A stretch of 64,000 nt of DNA from assembly GCA_011009095.1 (NCBI GenBank), contig VTPC01001013.1:62001-126000 (forward strand), given 5' to 3'. Origin of the DNA: Ignelater luminosus. Lineage: Eukaryota > Arthropoda > Insecta > Coleoptera > Elateridae. Of the stretch, positions 49,901 through 61,457 are shown one piece after another (the first letter of the stretch is position 1; each line of letters opens with the position of its first letter). The notes below the pieces were generated by a model that had not been told where the DNA came from, made no database searches, and was given only the letters and a program-made list of their open reading frames with translations. Both the position numbers and the translations under genes were made by a program.

Positions 49901-52900
49901 TGAAAGTTTGATATGTGAGGTTAGCAACATCAAAATGTGATAGTTTTAATTGAAAGTTACTTTAAAAAAATACTTTAAAATCAGAAATAATTCATACTGA
50001 GCACTGTGAACTATGTTTTAACTTTATAATTGGATGGTGTTAACAAACAAAAGAAAAGTGGTGCATGGTTCCCTGTTCGTTAACACCATTCAATTAAAAG
50101 CCTTTTACGTTCTTCTGGTCTTTGTATATTATTATATAAATATTTAAGAAAATATCTTTGAAATGAATGTAGTACTATGTTTACTAACAAATGAGTTAAT
50201 TTGCATATTGTTCATTGAATTATAATTATTCGCTAGTATAGTAGTAAATTATACTATAAATCATTATAATTTACACACCTACACGGCTACACTGAAGTTT
50301 TAATTATATTACAATTCAAAATTTAAAATTTAAATAAACTCATGCGTTAATTGCCTGATTATCTCGTCAATTTTCCAAATGTCTTCATGTTCTTTTATCT
50401 GTTTTCTTTTTGATAATTTAATCTTTGTGTTTAAAAACAAATTTTACCCTTTACTAATCTATAATTTCAAAGTCCCAGTAAGTGTAACATTTAGGTCAAA
50501 TTAGATGTGTAACACTGATCTAGATTGGTTACACTATTACTTATTTGGGTCACCTCATTAGAAGAAGAACTCCAACTGATCCAAAATATCCGACCCAAAT
50601 CAATTCTTTTTAAAAACAAACGAAGAGCTAATATACAAGTTATAAATCATTAATTTCAAGGTATCAACATTCATAAAAATGTTCTTCGGTATTATTAGAA
50701 ATTTTGAACGTATGCGACATAGAACATCCAATGTCATAATAACTCAGTTATTTTTTGGTCTCGAGTTGATCAGATAAACATCATTGACCATTTTATTTTT
50801 GTGAGGCAAACTGTAAATGTATGCAAGCACAGGATATTAATAAAAAATTGATCATACATATAATGTATTTTTGATCTTCCATTACTTCAGTACCTCTAGA
50901 ATGTAGTACGATTATGAAGGATTGCCAAAGGAAATTCATGAATACTAAATCATCTAAAAAAAAGCAGATTATTCACTTAGAAATTTATTCTTAACATGTT
51001 ACTATTTAAGGATATGGTTCAAAAAGTTTTGTTGTTAGATGATCTTTTAAATCAAGGTATAGTTCAGTGCCCACCGTACTACACTGAAGTCATCTCATAT
51101 TTATATAAACTTGGATGGTACAAATGTAAACAAAAGAAAATAATAAATTGCTTTCTAAAATATAAAATGGTAGATGGTGTCTTTGACACTGTTTAGGCTA
51201 TTAAAAGACACTATTGGAACAATATTTTTTAGAACAATCTTATCATAAGTAACTCTCAGTTGCAATTGATAATTGCACCTACTTCAAATGGGCTTTGCTT
51301 TATTTCCAGTTGTCTTATTCAGTTTACTATGCAATAGATCTTCAGCCCTAATCAAATTGGATGTCAAGACGAAAGCTTTTTCTAGATTTTATATCAGTGC
51401 AGTAATTATTTTTAAATACTATTGTACAATCTTCTGTGAAAATACCCTTTTAATAGTATGAGCTGTCGTACCTCATGACAGCAGACACGCCAGGTGTAAC
51501 CAAAACGGCCAATTGATGAGCAGTGCCGACTTGTCGCAAAGAATGTGCCAGAACCAGGGCACCCAATGAGTAGGAATCATTGGTGGCCAATGTTACCCAA
51601 GCAAACCCTAGAATAAATGTTACATTGTTAACAGAATACAAATGTGTATTTGTGCATATTAGGAAAAAGACGTTTCCGTCTTATTTATAAATACTGTAAG
51701 GCGCGCCTTCTCTATAAATATCCTCCACATGCCACACAGCTAAATTACAAGTAAAGCATGCGTTTATTTAAAGCGAGATACTACGCCGCTAAATAATTTA
51801 GTACTCCTACTACCTCAGTGAGACAGAAAATCTAAAAATGAAAAACATAAAACCAACACCCCCACGGTTCATTGGTAACATTCCCAAAATAAAACTGGAT
51901 GCAACTTAAGACGTTAACATAGAAAAAAAAATCGTAGAGTATCTACAACAATGCCGGCTTATTTTGTGAATGTGAAAAGAAATCTCGTAAAATAATTAGC
52001 AACTAGAACGAAATAAAAGTTTCAAGTCCAAAAGATAAAAACAATTTACGGAATTCCTGGCACACGTTTGTGTTACACATTCTTTTTCCGATTCTTAAAA
52101 TACTACTCTATCTAAAAATTGGTGACGATTTTCAAATGAGTTAAATTTTGACCAATTTACATTTAATTTGGATCGTACAAAAATCTTTGCAGTAATATTT
52201 AAAGGAGTTCGCACTTCCGAGATGTAAAAACGTAATCTTGGCAAAGTATTGTGTTTTGACGATCAATGTTAATGTTTTCCAAAATTATTGCAGATTTAAC
52301 ACCATTTTATATAAACGAATTTCGTAAATAGTTATTCCCCAGAGTTTTTGCACGTGTAATACTTTAGGTACATTTTTACTAAAGTTATTTCGCCGTAAAT
52401 ATACGTTTTTGCAAATCCGGATATTTTTTGAAACTCGACTATGTTAACTTTAAACAGTAATATTAATGAAGTTATAGTTCTCAAAACCTGCTTATAAATT
52501 GGTCTATTTTTAGAACTATCTCAAGTGAATGCAAAGAAAAAATAACTAAAATGCTTTAAGAGTATATTTAAATTTAAAATGAGACAAAGTTATGGTGCTT
52601 TCTTGAAAGATGTTATTAAGACAGAAATTATAACCTTTTTATTCCAGTTTCTGAATGAATATAAAGTTAATTAATTACATAATTAATAAACTTATCATTC
52701 GATTATATAGACGATTTAGATAAATAACAATTGGGCCTTATTTAACATGTCTACAACTAGAACTTTTTTTGGGAGGAACGAAGGCCGTTTCCTTATAAAC
52801 TCAAACTTGAAATTTAATGCATTCCTTTGACTATGATATTTTTATTTGTTATTTTATCAAAAACTTCTTGCCTTCAACTTAATAATGTGGGTTATTTTCA

Positions 52901-53034
52901 TTAAGGATGTCGAAATGCATTTAAAAAACAGCGATTGAATTAAATGATAAGGGTTTTTGAAGGTCAGAAGGTCGTGTACTTCTGTAAAAAATTATATCTT
53001 TTTTCATCAGAAGTAAAAATTACTCACCACTCAT
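36574..53034 (-). CDS. Gyg: Glycogenin, long isoform with repeat tail
   Basis: Glycogenin is the self-glucosylating GT8 transferase that primes glycogen. Coding exons: 53028-53034, 51472-51607, 45532-45706, 45315-45477, 45130-45256, 44890-45070, 41433-42056, 40924-41146, 39611-39652, 36574-37931; phases close throughout, about 1011 residues. Landmarks fall at the numbers known in mammals: DAD at 102-104 (metal and UDP-glucose), D163-Q164 in GGDQGLLN, and the acceptor Tyr195 in [10 protein letters not shown] Ser/His/Asn-rich linker (exon 7, 208 codons, WDPWDAYE) leads to [18 protein letters not shown] at about 503-520, the glycogen-synthase-binding motif that is C-terminal in mammals. A tail of about 480 residues follows, built of [10 protein letters not shown] and [10 protein letters not shown] units, and ends KKTAKSKK. 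The tail holds a 100-N gap, so its true length is unknown. The first coding exon is only 7 nt and exon 9 only 42 nt. The 59-bp intron 45071-45129 is notably short. Confidence 0.93.
36943..37042. other. Assembly gap (100 N) inside coding repeat
   Basis: One hundred N interrupt the repeat array of the glycogenin tail. A gap of exactly 100 usually means unknown length. Frame is kept on both sides with this length, but that may be chance. The real tail could be longer or shorter. Confidence 0.95.
37932..40923. other. Glycogenin introns 8 and 9 around a 42-nt microexon
   Basis: The two introns flank the microexon 39611-39652 ([14 protein letters not shown]). The sequence is AT-rich with no other gene. 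The frame at 40622-40888 and the one at 40382-40567 show no family resemblance and look like intron. Confidence 0.5.
42057..44889. other. Glycogenin intron 6
   Basis: A 2.8 kb AT-rich intron between the end of the catalytic domain and the linker exon. I see no additional in-phase exon, though short alternative exons could be missed here. Confidence 0.45.
46070..46307. repeat. Short element with 28-bp imperfect inverted ends
   Basis: The left end reads CAATTGAAGAGTCCGATGTA then AGAACCGGTT; the right end in reverse complement reads CAATTGAAGGCGCCAATGCA then AGAACTGGTC. About 240 bp, without coding capacity. Likely a MITE. Confidence 0.5.
47726..47964. promoter_or_regulatory. Cluster of three CRE palindromes
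   Basis: Perfect TGACGTCA octamers occur at 47726-47733, 47867-47874 and 47957-47964. The octamer is the canonical CREB/ATF site. The cluster lies in intron 2 of glycogenin. The surrounding sequence may itself be a repeat, so a regulatory role is only a possibility. Confidence 0.35.
48412..48745. repeat. Repeat with internal duplication and inverted ends
   Basis: Two direct copies of GGCCATTTTGACCATGT lie near 48483 and 48587, each followed by GATATCAAAAAA. The outer ends are inverted: CAAACTCCATTTTGTTACTG on the left, and on the right the reverse complement CGAACTCCTTTGAGTCGTTA then CTGAATT. It is probably a non-autonomous element. Just before the right end sits the short ACAGATAGACAGACAG tract. 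Confidence 0.55.
49300..49309. other. Assembly gap (10 N)
   Basis: Ten N in intron 2 of glycogenin, with no effect on any coding exon. Confidence 0.95.
50023..50100. repeat. Small hairpin with about 24-bp arms
   Basis: Left arm ATAATTGGATGGTGTTAACA and right arm, in reverse complement, TTAATTGAATGGTGTTAACG, separated by about 30 bases. Intronic. It could be a solo-deleted MITE or a chance structure; the match is too long to be random. Confidence 0.5.
51608..53027. other. Glycogenin intron 1
   Basis: The intron follows the 7-nt coding part of exon 1 with donor GTGAGT. It contains a 12-base palindrome AAGGCGCGCCTT near 51698 and otherwise nothing I recognise. Confidence 0.55.
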
Positions 53035-53260
53035 GGTTAAACTTTGCAAACCACGAGACGATGAATATAGAAGGAACCGACACTACCAAACTACACCACC
53101 GATAAACAATCCCCAACTGCTGGCTAGCGAAACTCAAAAAAGCAAGTTACTACACGAGGTATGTGTTGGTGTTACTGGCGTCGAGTAGAGAGCCGCGAAG
53201 TAGTATAAACCGTATAAACGAAGTAATAGAGATAGCCGCGGTCCGCAAGTACTTTACGCA
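53035..53260 (-). promoter_or_regulatory. Glycogenin 5' UTR and promoter region
   Basis: Upstream of the glycogenin ATG (53034) the sequence becomes locally CpG-richer (53160-53260), in contrast to the AT-rich flanks. No other gene starts nearby, so this is the likely promoter. A TATA-like TTTATAC occurs twice on the minus strand near 53200-53215. The start site is not determined. Confidence 0.4.
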
Positions 53261-56200
53261 TTATTTTCAATTATGATAAGTCTCTATCTCTTGAATTAAT
53301 AAATTTATGATCATCAATGGTCATATTGCTTTCGTTTCTAAACAACAATATATAGAGTAACCATAAATGTATACTACGTATATATAAGGTTGTACATAAT
53401 TATTTTAGGCAGGTTGAGTATATCTTTTGAAAAAACTGTGAATTTTATTTGAAGTGTATTGACAAAGTTAATGAATATTAAAACAGGGCTGTCTACAATA
53501 TTTGAAACTTGAACATTAATCAACAACGGCTGGCTACTTTTTATAATGGAAGGGCACCACAAAAATAATTATTTGACAGTTTATTTTTTATAATCTCATC
53601 TTAAACAATTCTTAAAATTTCTAAATAAAGTCTAAAAGAAGTTTAGTTTTTAATAAACTTTAGATTTATTTACTTTGTAAATTAAAGCTTAGACAGTCTC
53701 ATTTGAAAATATAAAGTAGATTTGTTATTTTACAATAATTTTTTTATATGGAAAATGTTTAGAGAGGATTTTTAATTTTTGTTGTGCATTTTCCTAGATA
53801 CCTTACCTATGTAATATAGCTTGACATTACAAATACACAACCTGCAAAGCAACTAAATTGTTGAATTTCAGAAATAACTGAATCAATCGGTGTTTATACC
53901 TTTATGGGTTACATTACTTTATAATGCTGCCTATTATAAATAGTCAAGGAAGGCGATATATAACTTTCAAAGATCCACAAGACTTTTAACAAACAGCACA
54001 ACCATAAAGATTCTGGGGCTACAAAAATTCGAAAGTCCGCAAGAACTCAGAGACCGTTTGAGACTCAAAAGGTCATAAGAAGATTCAAAGTCTAACAACA
54101 GCTTGCAATTTTATAAGGATTCTAGAGTTCTGGAGCCCATAAGAATTCAGAGCCTGAAGACTTGCAAGCCCTATAACTTAACTTGTACTTAAAATCAGGA
54201 ATCTACAAGAACTTAGAGAACCACAACCACTTGAGGTTTCTAAAAGACTTACGTAAGCTTGCAAGGACTAAGGTCGCAAGGGAAGACACAATATTGTCAA
54301 TTGTCACAGTTGATGTCATCAACTTTTTCTACTAACATGGTCGTTAACTCAGTTGTATGGCATAGCACGACAAAACAACAAACAAAAGACAGTAAAATGA
54401 TGTTTCAAAATATTGAGTCATATTTATGATTACGTTGTATGTTGCGTGCGTGCTGTGCTGATTATTATTTATTATTAAGATCAATGATGCTTACTTCCCA
54501 TGATGAGTCAGGAGAAGTTTGAAAGACGGAAAACCGTCTTGAAAGATCAGATAGTGCCTACTGATTATGACAAAGATATTTTTGACCCTGGGAATTCTTT
54601 GGTCATTGAGATGAATTTCAAAGGCAATGATAGGTTCATTCATTTGACTGCAGAAGTGTCTCAAGAATCGCAATTCAAAGGAAACTCTTGCTTATAAACT
54701 TTGTAACATTTCATGTTATTCATCTCAACCTATTTCGTGGAGAACTCTTAACTTGTTGTACTTAAACAGGAGTATGCAAAGGTTTTTTGGGGGACTGGTG
54801 CAAAGATAAGAAATTTGTTTATAAATGTAAATAAGTTTAAGGAGAGTTAAAAATGTAACAATGTAATGGTCGCATGGAGAAACCAATATATGGTACAAAG
54901 TTTTGGAAGCTGTCTGAATGAAAGTATTGCGTATAGTACAGAAAGATTTGTTTGGACTCACTTACCCCCTACTTTATTATCGAACGTCTGCATGTAGCTT
55001 AATTGTGTTGTCTTCCCGCAATAGAAAGCTACCAGTCGCTACTGATTAAACCGGTCATTGAAGGTTAGTGATTGATTATGTAAATGAATTTTTTAAGCTG
55101 CAATTCTATCAGTGTTAACAAAAATTATCTAATGACGTTTTACAATTTATGATAAAATAAAGATTAGTTTAGCCACCCTATCTAAAGGTTACTGTATCAG
55201 ACCTATAAATCACAAATAAAAAAGGGTATACGATAAACATAATTTTGATAATTCATGATTCAGTCTTTAAGTGAACAAAAGTAGTTTTTGTTGAACTTCG
55301 GTATTTGTGCACCACATATTTAATGTGATGAAAAAAAAATTGATTAAATCACGCAAATTAATTTTTAAAACCTTATCAATCTGTTTGGGATAACAATAAA
55401 AAAAGTGAGAAATTGTGTTTGTTTATTCAATTTTTTGAATTTTAATAATAATTATTTATCTGTTAATTCTTTTTTTCTGCTGATATAAATAACACTGTTT
55501 TGCCCCTTAACAACAAACAGTAAAAAGTATGATTGCATAATCTGTTTGTGAAAATGAAAAGTGCACTGTCGGTGCACTTGTTTACAAGATTACGATATTT
55601 CAATTGTTTTTATTCTTTTAATATCTTAAATGAATGTAATAATAGTTATTAGTAGTAAATAACTTTCATTGATTAATTTCTTAAATGGTACTATATTGAA
55701 GGCGCATTTTATAAATAATATAAGAGATCTTTTGGAAGATGCGGGTACTTCAATTGCTTTGGGAGATGAGTAACTAATTCTTTTGATTTTTGTTCTATCT
55801 GGTTAGAACAGCTGTATTCTATGATCTATTAATTGTAAATAAATAATAATAATAATAAATACAGCACATCTCTATACTAGTATTATTATGAGAGATAAAA
55901 TTCTATTATAACTAATAAGAATTTGTTAGCAAAACATTGGTCAACTATCTTTATTAGGCACTTATAGTTGACCCTGATTTTTTTTTTTGTTAAAAAACTA
56001 AAATTATCCTAAAAGCAGATTCACATGACGTTGTTTTCTTTTATATAGTTAGCATGCACATAATTACAGAAAACAATTTCCAAATTAGCAAATTTACATT
56101 TTATTTTATAATAACTGGAAAACATCCATCTTTAAACCATATTTATTTTTAGATGGCATTAAAGAAATAACAATCACCGTGTGAACCGTATCTATCGATA

Positions 56201-57285
56201 ACTCAATTTTAACACATTGGTTTAATGTATAAAAATGTTTGCTAATATTTTTAAAAATAATTATCAAAGAAATTAATTACTTTTGCATTTATTTGTATCA
56301 CCAAGTTATCTGGACGTTAAATAATTTTAGTCCTTGTAAATGACATTTAATTTTTCTATCATCTGAGTTGTTTTCGCCATCTTAATCAAAAAGTCTGTTT
56401 ATGAGACGCATGTATACGCCCAAATTATTTCTAGCAACGATACGAGAAACAAGACATGTTTTGTCTAAAATTAAGTATATCGAGATTTCTCTAATCACTG
56501 TTTTTGTTATTGAGTAGTAGTGCAAGAATGACGCCAAAACTATTGACGTATTGTGTATCAGCAATAATTAGAACGCACTAAAAATTTGGCATGTTTCTCT
56601 AGTATTTAAAATAAAAAGACTAAATTAAAGACGTATGTAAATGAATTGTTACGATTCAATGAACACATGACGCAAGTAGCAAATTCTTGCGGAAATGATG
56701 TAAACACTGTTTCGGGATGGAGAAATAAAAAAGAAAAAATTGAACAGTGATGTCTAAAGTAGTATTTTATCTTTACCACCAATGCAATATTATAAAATTG
56801 ACCAAACTTTGCACTTTAATTTACTTATAATAACGCAAGCGTAGATTTTCAAGATTGAACCTTCTTTTGCAACAAAAGGGTAATAGCATGAAAGCATGCA
56901 ATATGAAGATGTCAGTTTTTCTGTAATCAAACGATTTTAGGCATATCAAAGGGTTTTGCTGATTCATTTATTATAAGTTAACATTCGATGTGATACTTGG
57001 AGGTGAACCACCAACATGAGTTTTGGTAAACCTCTGTAGATTAACTATTTTTTTGTAAATGAGTAGGTTAAAATTAAGTTTAACTATCTATGATGATAGG
57101 AAATAGAAGTTGACAGTTCTTTTTTTCTGTTACTACTCTTGGGTATATCCTTTAGAAGATAGCAGATGAAACCTTTACAAAGAAGGATAAAGGATAAAAT
57201 TCATCTACCTCATATGGTGTTCCAGGCAAATACTATTTAAGAATTTTCATTAAACACCATTACGTAAACAACCGTCTCAAGATTT
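53261..57285. other. Upstream intergenic region, no gene recognised
   Basis: AT-rich DNA with short frames only. It includes a degenerate minisatellite (53950-54290), a perfect short hairpin at 55559-55579, and an AATAATAAT microsatellite near 55845. The frame at 54500-54697 shows no recognisable domain and no support for a gene. Confidence 0.5.
53950..54290. repeat. Degenerate minisatellite, unit about 19 bases
   Basis: Imperfect units of the type CAYAAGAATTCAGAGNCC recur: for example gcaagaactcagagacc, cataagaagattcaaagtc, cataagaattcagagcc, tacaagaacttagagaacc. Spacing is irregular. It has no open frame of note. Confidence 0.5.
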
Positions 57286-57646
57286 GGCCCATCATCGAGC
57301 TTTACCCTTCGCCAAGGTACCTGCAGTGGGACACCACAGCACTAAACCCTGCACCATACCACCTGCGGTTGCTCAAAATCAGGCTTCGTCTTCCACCTGG
57401 TTACCTGTAGTGGTTCATAATCGGGCTTTTCCGCTTTGGTGACCTAAAATTCAACATTAATCTACTCCGAATTTTATATTTACCCTTTAGCAGGCCACCT
57501 GTAGCGACCAAAAGTGGAGCTTTATTTCACAACAAGTCAATTGCGTTGGCTCGAAACCAAGTTTTGCCTTCCACCTGGTCACCAATCCACTAGCGATAGC
57601 TTCTTCACCAGACTAGCTACAACGGTTTGAAATGGGGCCTTATCAA
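57286..57646. repeat. Degenerate minisatellite, left block
   Basis: Imperfect units related to CACCTGTAGTGG, AAAATCGGGCTTTGCC and TTCCACCTGGTCACC repeat with a period near 50-60 bases. The same units resume after 58283, so the element between them appears to have inserted into one array. Confidence 0.55.
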
Positions 57647-58282
57647 GCCCACAGACTGCGTTGTTACGGACTGTTTTGTTTGACGAACAACCTGATCGAG
57701 TAAAAACAACGAACGCGAGTTGCACACATACTTCAGTTTTGTTTAGCAGTCTGTCTAAATATGAAGACAATATATTTGTGTGCAGTGGCGGCGGCATTAG
57801 CCATAAAATCAAACAAGAAACAGAACGGACAAAATGGGCAAAAAATGGCTTTTGAAGAGACCAGTTTTTCCACTTCTTTTAACTTTGCCAACAGCCATTC
57901 ATATACTTTGTCTTTCTTAATACCATCACTGTACTCGCGAGATTTAATTTTCCATAAACACGGAAGACTGCGATACACTTCTATAAATTGTGATAAAAAC
58001 GTTCTACTTATCTGGCGAAGATCCGTCATATTGAAATATATCGTTGCGAAATACAAACTGCACAAACTGTTGTTTTTTAAAAACACTTCAGATTTGCTCA
58101 AACTAACACGCTTAGCGAACAAATTCGACAGACATAATCAGACTGAACCCGGTTATTTCATCATTTTTGTACGCGAGCAACAACGACAGTTTTCAACCCA
58201 CACACTTCAGTTTTGCGCCATTTTTGCTGGATTCGACTTGTTCGTCAAACAAAACGGTCCAGTAAAAACGCAGTCTGTGGGC
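57647..58282. mobile_element. Small TIR element carrying a MADF-like frame (PIF/Harbinger-like)
   Basis: Terminal inverted repeats of about 44 bp bound the element: the left begins GCCCACAGACTGCGTTGTTA and the right in reverse complement begins GCCCACAGACTGCGTTTTTA; both end TTTTGTTTGACGAACAA. The ends preceded by GGGG and the MADF-like frame suggest the PIF/Harbinger group, which often encodes a MADF or Myb-like DNA-binding partner protein. No transposase is present, so the element is at best non-autonomous. A target duplication was not resolved. Confidence 0.6.
57733..58122 (-). CDS. MADF-like domain protein inside TIR element
   Basis: A 129-codon frame on the minus strand. From about residue 42 it reads FLSQFIEVYRSLPCLWKIKS, REYSDGIKKDKVYEWLLAKL, KEVE. 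This matches the start of a MADF domain: an aliphatic helix, PCLW, a Y-S/K-D turn, then K-K-x-x-x-x-W. MADF is a Myb/SANT-like DNA-binding domain used by PIF/Harbinger partner proteins and by many insect regulators. The domain is shorter than usual and its last helix is replaced by a Cys/Phe-rich stretch, followed by MANAAATAHKYIVFIF, so the frame may be a deletion fusion. The opposite strand is open too (57761-58303), which I take as a shadow. Expression is unknown. Confidence 0.5.
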   Translation of the reverse strand: MFAKRVSLSKSEVFLKNNSLCSLYFATIYFNMTDLRQISRTFLSQFIEVYRSLPCLWKIKSREYSDGIKKDKVYEWLLAKLKEVEKLVSSKAIFCPFCPFCFLFDFMANAAATAHKYIVFIFRQTAKQN

Positions 58283-58560
58283 CCCTATTTTATTCTGCAC
58301 TAAGCCACATGCGGAGGCTTAATGTCAGGCTTCGTCCTCCACTTGCAACTGCCCACAATTAAACTTTGCTCTCCAGCAGGCCACCCCAAAATCGGGTTTT
58401 ACCCACCATGTCATAGCAATAACCTACCATCGGACTTTGCCCTTTACTAGGCTACGAAGAGTGACCTAAATTTGATCTTTGCCTGACCAAGTCACCTGCA
58501 GTAGCCCAAGTTTGGATTTCACTTTTCTCTAGCATAGTGACCAAAAATTGAGCATGTAAT
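58283..58560. repeat. Degenerate minisatellite, right block
   Basis: The array resumes here with units such as tgtcaggcttcgtcctccac, aaaatcgggttttacccacc and catcggactttgccctttac. It is the continuation of the block left of the TIR element. Confidence 0.5.
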
Positions 58561-61140
58561 TCTACCGGGTTTATTGAGTTTTTATCTATTCCTATAATCC
58601 GAGTCGGACTTCATCACCATATAAATAATTCATTTTGCAATAGTACATAAAACTCTTATATTTTTTGTAAACAGCCGCCTCAGAGAAGTTGCAGGATTAA
58701 TCCATAGTATTTGGCCCCCGTGTGCAAAGAACTGTAGATTAATGAGAATGAATTCTTTTGCTTTGGAATGTGACGGAGCAAAATAGTGACAATCTTATAG
58801 TCTGCCCAAAATAATCTTTTACTATGTGTTTATATCCGTATCTGTTTTTGATTCCTAGATGCTTATCAAACGAGCAAATCTGTCAAGTGGTCATTTTGTA
58901 GCTTAATTCATTGCAACTGAGAGAGGTTATGTCAAAAGCAGACAGCTTTTTACTATTTTTCATTATTTTAGAATAATTCTAAAAGCTGCCGTATACCGTA
59001 GTTTCTAAGTTTATTGTCATTTTCTATGAATAAAGGTCAAGATTCTCTTCAAGTGCTAAGTAGTTCCCAAAAAATTTCTCGCTAAGGCTGGAAAAGTTTT
59101 TGGAAATTTCAAATATTGAGTTGCATGAGTTCAAAGTACTTCAATGGTTTTCAGGCTGCATTGCGCGTTACTCCGATACCAAGCATAATCTTTTTACGAA
59201 ACTCAATACCTCCTGACAGTAGTAAAATTTAGTACTTGCCAGCACAATATACCAACAAAGAATATGTGGCAAAATCATCTTGGTACTACATCTTCCACTA
59301 ATTTTGCTTAAATGCTTATTAAACTGACTGTAGTGGATGAAAAGTACAAAAGGAGTTTTGAGAATTTCCTCGAAACAAACAGACAAAGTGTTATCAGTTT
59401 AATGAGATGGGGAAGTCTGTCCTAAACAGCAAGCTCCCGTTGGCCAAGTGGAGCTCAGACCTTCTGCAAAGCAATCGCGACCCACCTGGAAGTATTATCT
59501 ACCTTTCTCGGTTAAATTACTATTTTGTTCGAATTTTGTCTGTTCAGGATAGAAATTGGTAAACGATTGATGCATACCTACATACTTTCATGCAGTTCAA
59601 AGAACCTGTATAATGTTTGGGATTCTATTGGAAGATCTCAAACTTATCAAAAAAAAAATACAGAGAATAACGATCTCAATGTTGAACAACTTAAATTTAT
59701 GTCCAGAAGAAGAACGAAGAAATCATCATCTGTATGACAGTATTATCTAAAGTTAATTTATGATTAGTATTATATTAGTAACGAGAACTTCTTAGAAATT
59801 CTCAAGGCACTTTCGTGTGGTAATCAGGATAGCGCGTGGTGCGTTTAATGTCAATCCCAATTGTCCTGTGCAGAACCTAGACACCGCAGCGCCAGTCTTG
59901 GTTTAGATGATCTGTGACATAACGCTGATCGTACAAAAAGTATGCCTCGAATTTACAAGCTTATAAAGTTGCAAATCGTATTTGGGGACTTACAGATATG
60001 GGATTTCTTAATGTTATTAAATGTTTGAATATTCTGGAAAGAACGCTTAAAATCGTGAGAAAAATGCTGAGGAAATCATTAAAATAACCCTGAAAACGAA
60101 ATAAAAAATCTGATTTAGACTCTAACATATACCTAACTACTCAAAGTGAATGGTTACTCAAATGTGTTACCAAAGAAATATCGTTTGGTAGTGGCCACTC
60201 GATTTTATTATTTTTACGTTTTCAAAACGAAGCAAAATTGTAATGACATAAATTTATAGTATCCACATTACCGAGGTTTTATCTTTTGAAAAATACAACT
60301 AAACTGCCCAAATAATCCATTGGAATGGTTGGAAATGATTTTAGTAAATTTTCAGTGACAAAGTGACTGATGTTATCATACTGATGAGAACGAAGACTTC
60401 CTTGACATCGGTAAAGGTGTCTTTTGGGATTCAATCATATCATGGTTGCCATATTAATTTCCTAAATTTAACAACAGGTTGTATAGTATGAGATATACAA
60501 ACTGGAAGTTTTGCAAAAGGGGGCTAAATTTGTCACTTTTCTTCATAGATTCTAAAAGATAAACAAATAGTTTGAATTTCACATTAATCATCTTTATTTT
60601 TTATTATTTATCATTACCACATATTGCTACTTCAAAGCGACTCATTAACATCCAGCTGTTGTTTGATCGAAGTGCTACTTATGTATGGTTAATTTCACCT
60701 CTTGTTTTTTACTGTAAAACAAATAAGTACATGTTGTTAAACGTGTAAAAATCTGATAATTAGACAGTGTGTATATATACAATCTGACTGTAAAATTACA
60801 TTGTACAGGAAATGTATAAAGCTAAGCTAGACTTATTTCTTTTTTTAAATAAACCGAATTTAAATTTAAGCGCATAAAGTAAATTTACTGAAACTGCGAC
60901 GTACTACTTAAAGGTTTATTTTGTTTTACGTTGACATCTTAATATTTTTACTTTTAGCTTTATTAAATTAAACAAAATAAACAAAACATGTTAGAAACTA
61001 AAACAAAAGATTAAACAAAACAGTATTTTTGTTTTTAAAGTTGAGAAATAAGTATTTCTAACATGGAACCGTACTAATCTCTACTCTATCCTACTAGCAA
61101 AACATTGTGTATCGACGCCGGCCGATGCACTGTTAATCGG
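58561..61140. other. Intergenic, no gene recognised
   Basis: AT-rich sequence with short frames only. Nothing here resembles a known protein or RNA gene. Confidence 0.5.
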
Positions 61141-61143
61141 CAG

Positions 61144-61171
61144 TATATATACTTCCTCATCATTTTCAGTT
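61144..61171 (+). promoter_or_regulatory. Candidate core promoter (TATA and initiator)
   Basis: TATATATA at 61144-61151 is followed by an arthropod-type initiator TCAGTT at 61166-61171, which would put the start at the A at 61168, 24 bases after the first T of the TATA box. That spacing is a little shorter than usual. The stretch around it (61115-61260) is CpG-richer than its flanks. Confidence 0.35.
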
Positions 61172-61457
61172 ATTAATATTTTACGCGTAAGTATTGTTCG
61201 CACGGGATAAGTGCAGACGAAGTGTAACGGAAGGTTATGGCACAAACGCGTAATCTAATAATATACATATGTAGGGTGAACACTAATGAAAGCGTGTTAC
61301 GTTATCATGTTATCAAACCGTAGCAGCAGTATTTTGTAGCGTAGGCGTGGTACACAATGAGTGTTGGGAAAATATGTGTCCATAGCTGATTTTTTAAACT
61401 TGCTATAAAATAACTGTTTTTTCTTTCGAGTTGATTAAACGTAGTGTTCGGAGGGTT

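Larger units (their letters stand above)
45707..51471. other. Glycogenin intron 2
   Basis: A 5.8 kb intron inside the catalytic domain. It holds a TIR-bounded repeat (46070-46307), three CRE palindromes (47726-47964), a duplicated GCCATTTTGACCATG repeat with inverted ends (48412-48745), a 10-N gap (49300-49309) and a small hairpin (50023-50100). Open frames at 46392-46625 and 50996-51196 have no recognisable similarity. Confidence 0.5.

Noticed and set aside
2850..53034. Reading the five same-strand genes as a functional cluster
   Set aside because: The products (ciliary transport, transcription, ion channel, actin-associated, glycogen priming) share no pathway; common orientation of five neighbours is not rare.
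57761..58303. 180-codon plus-strand frame across the TIR element
   Set aside because: It runs into the right TIR, has no recognisable domain, and overlaps the minus-strand MADF-like frame, which does have one.
59435..59500. A-box-like TGGCCAAGTGG
   Set aside because: No B box follows at a proper distance and the sequence does not fold as a tRNA.
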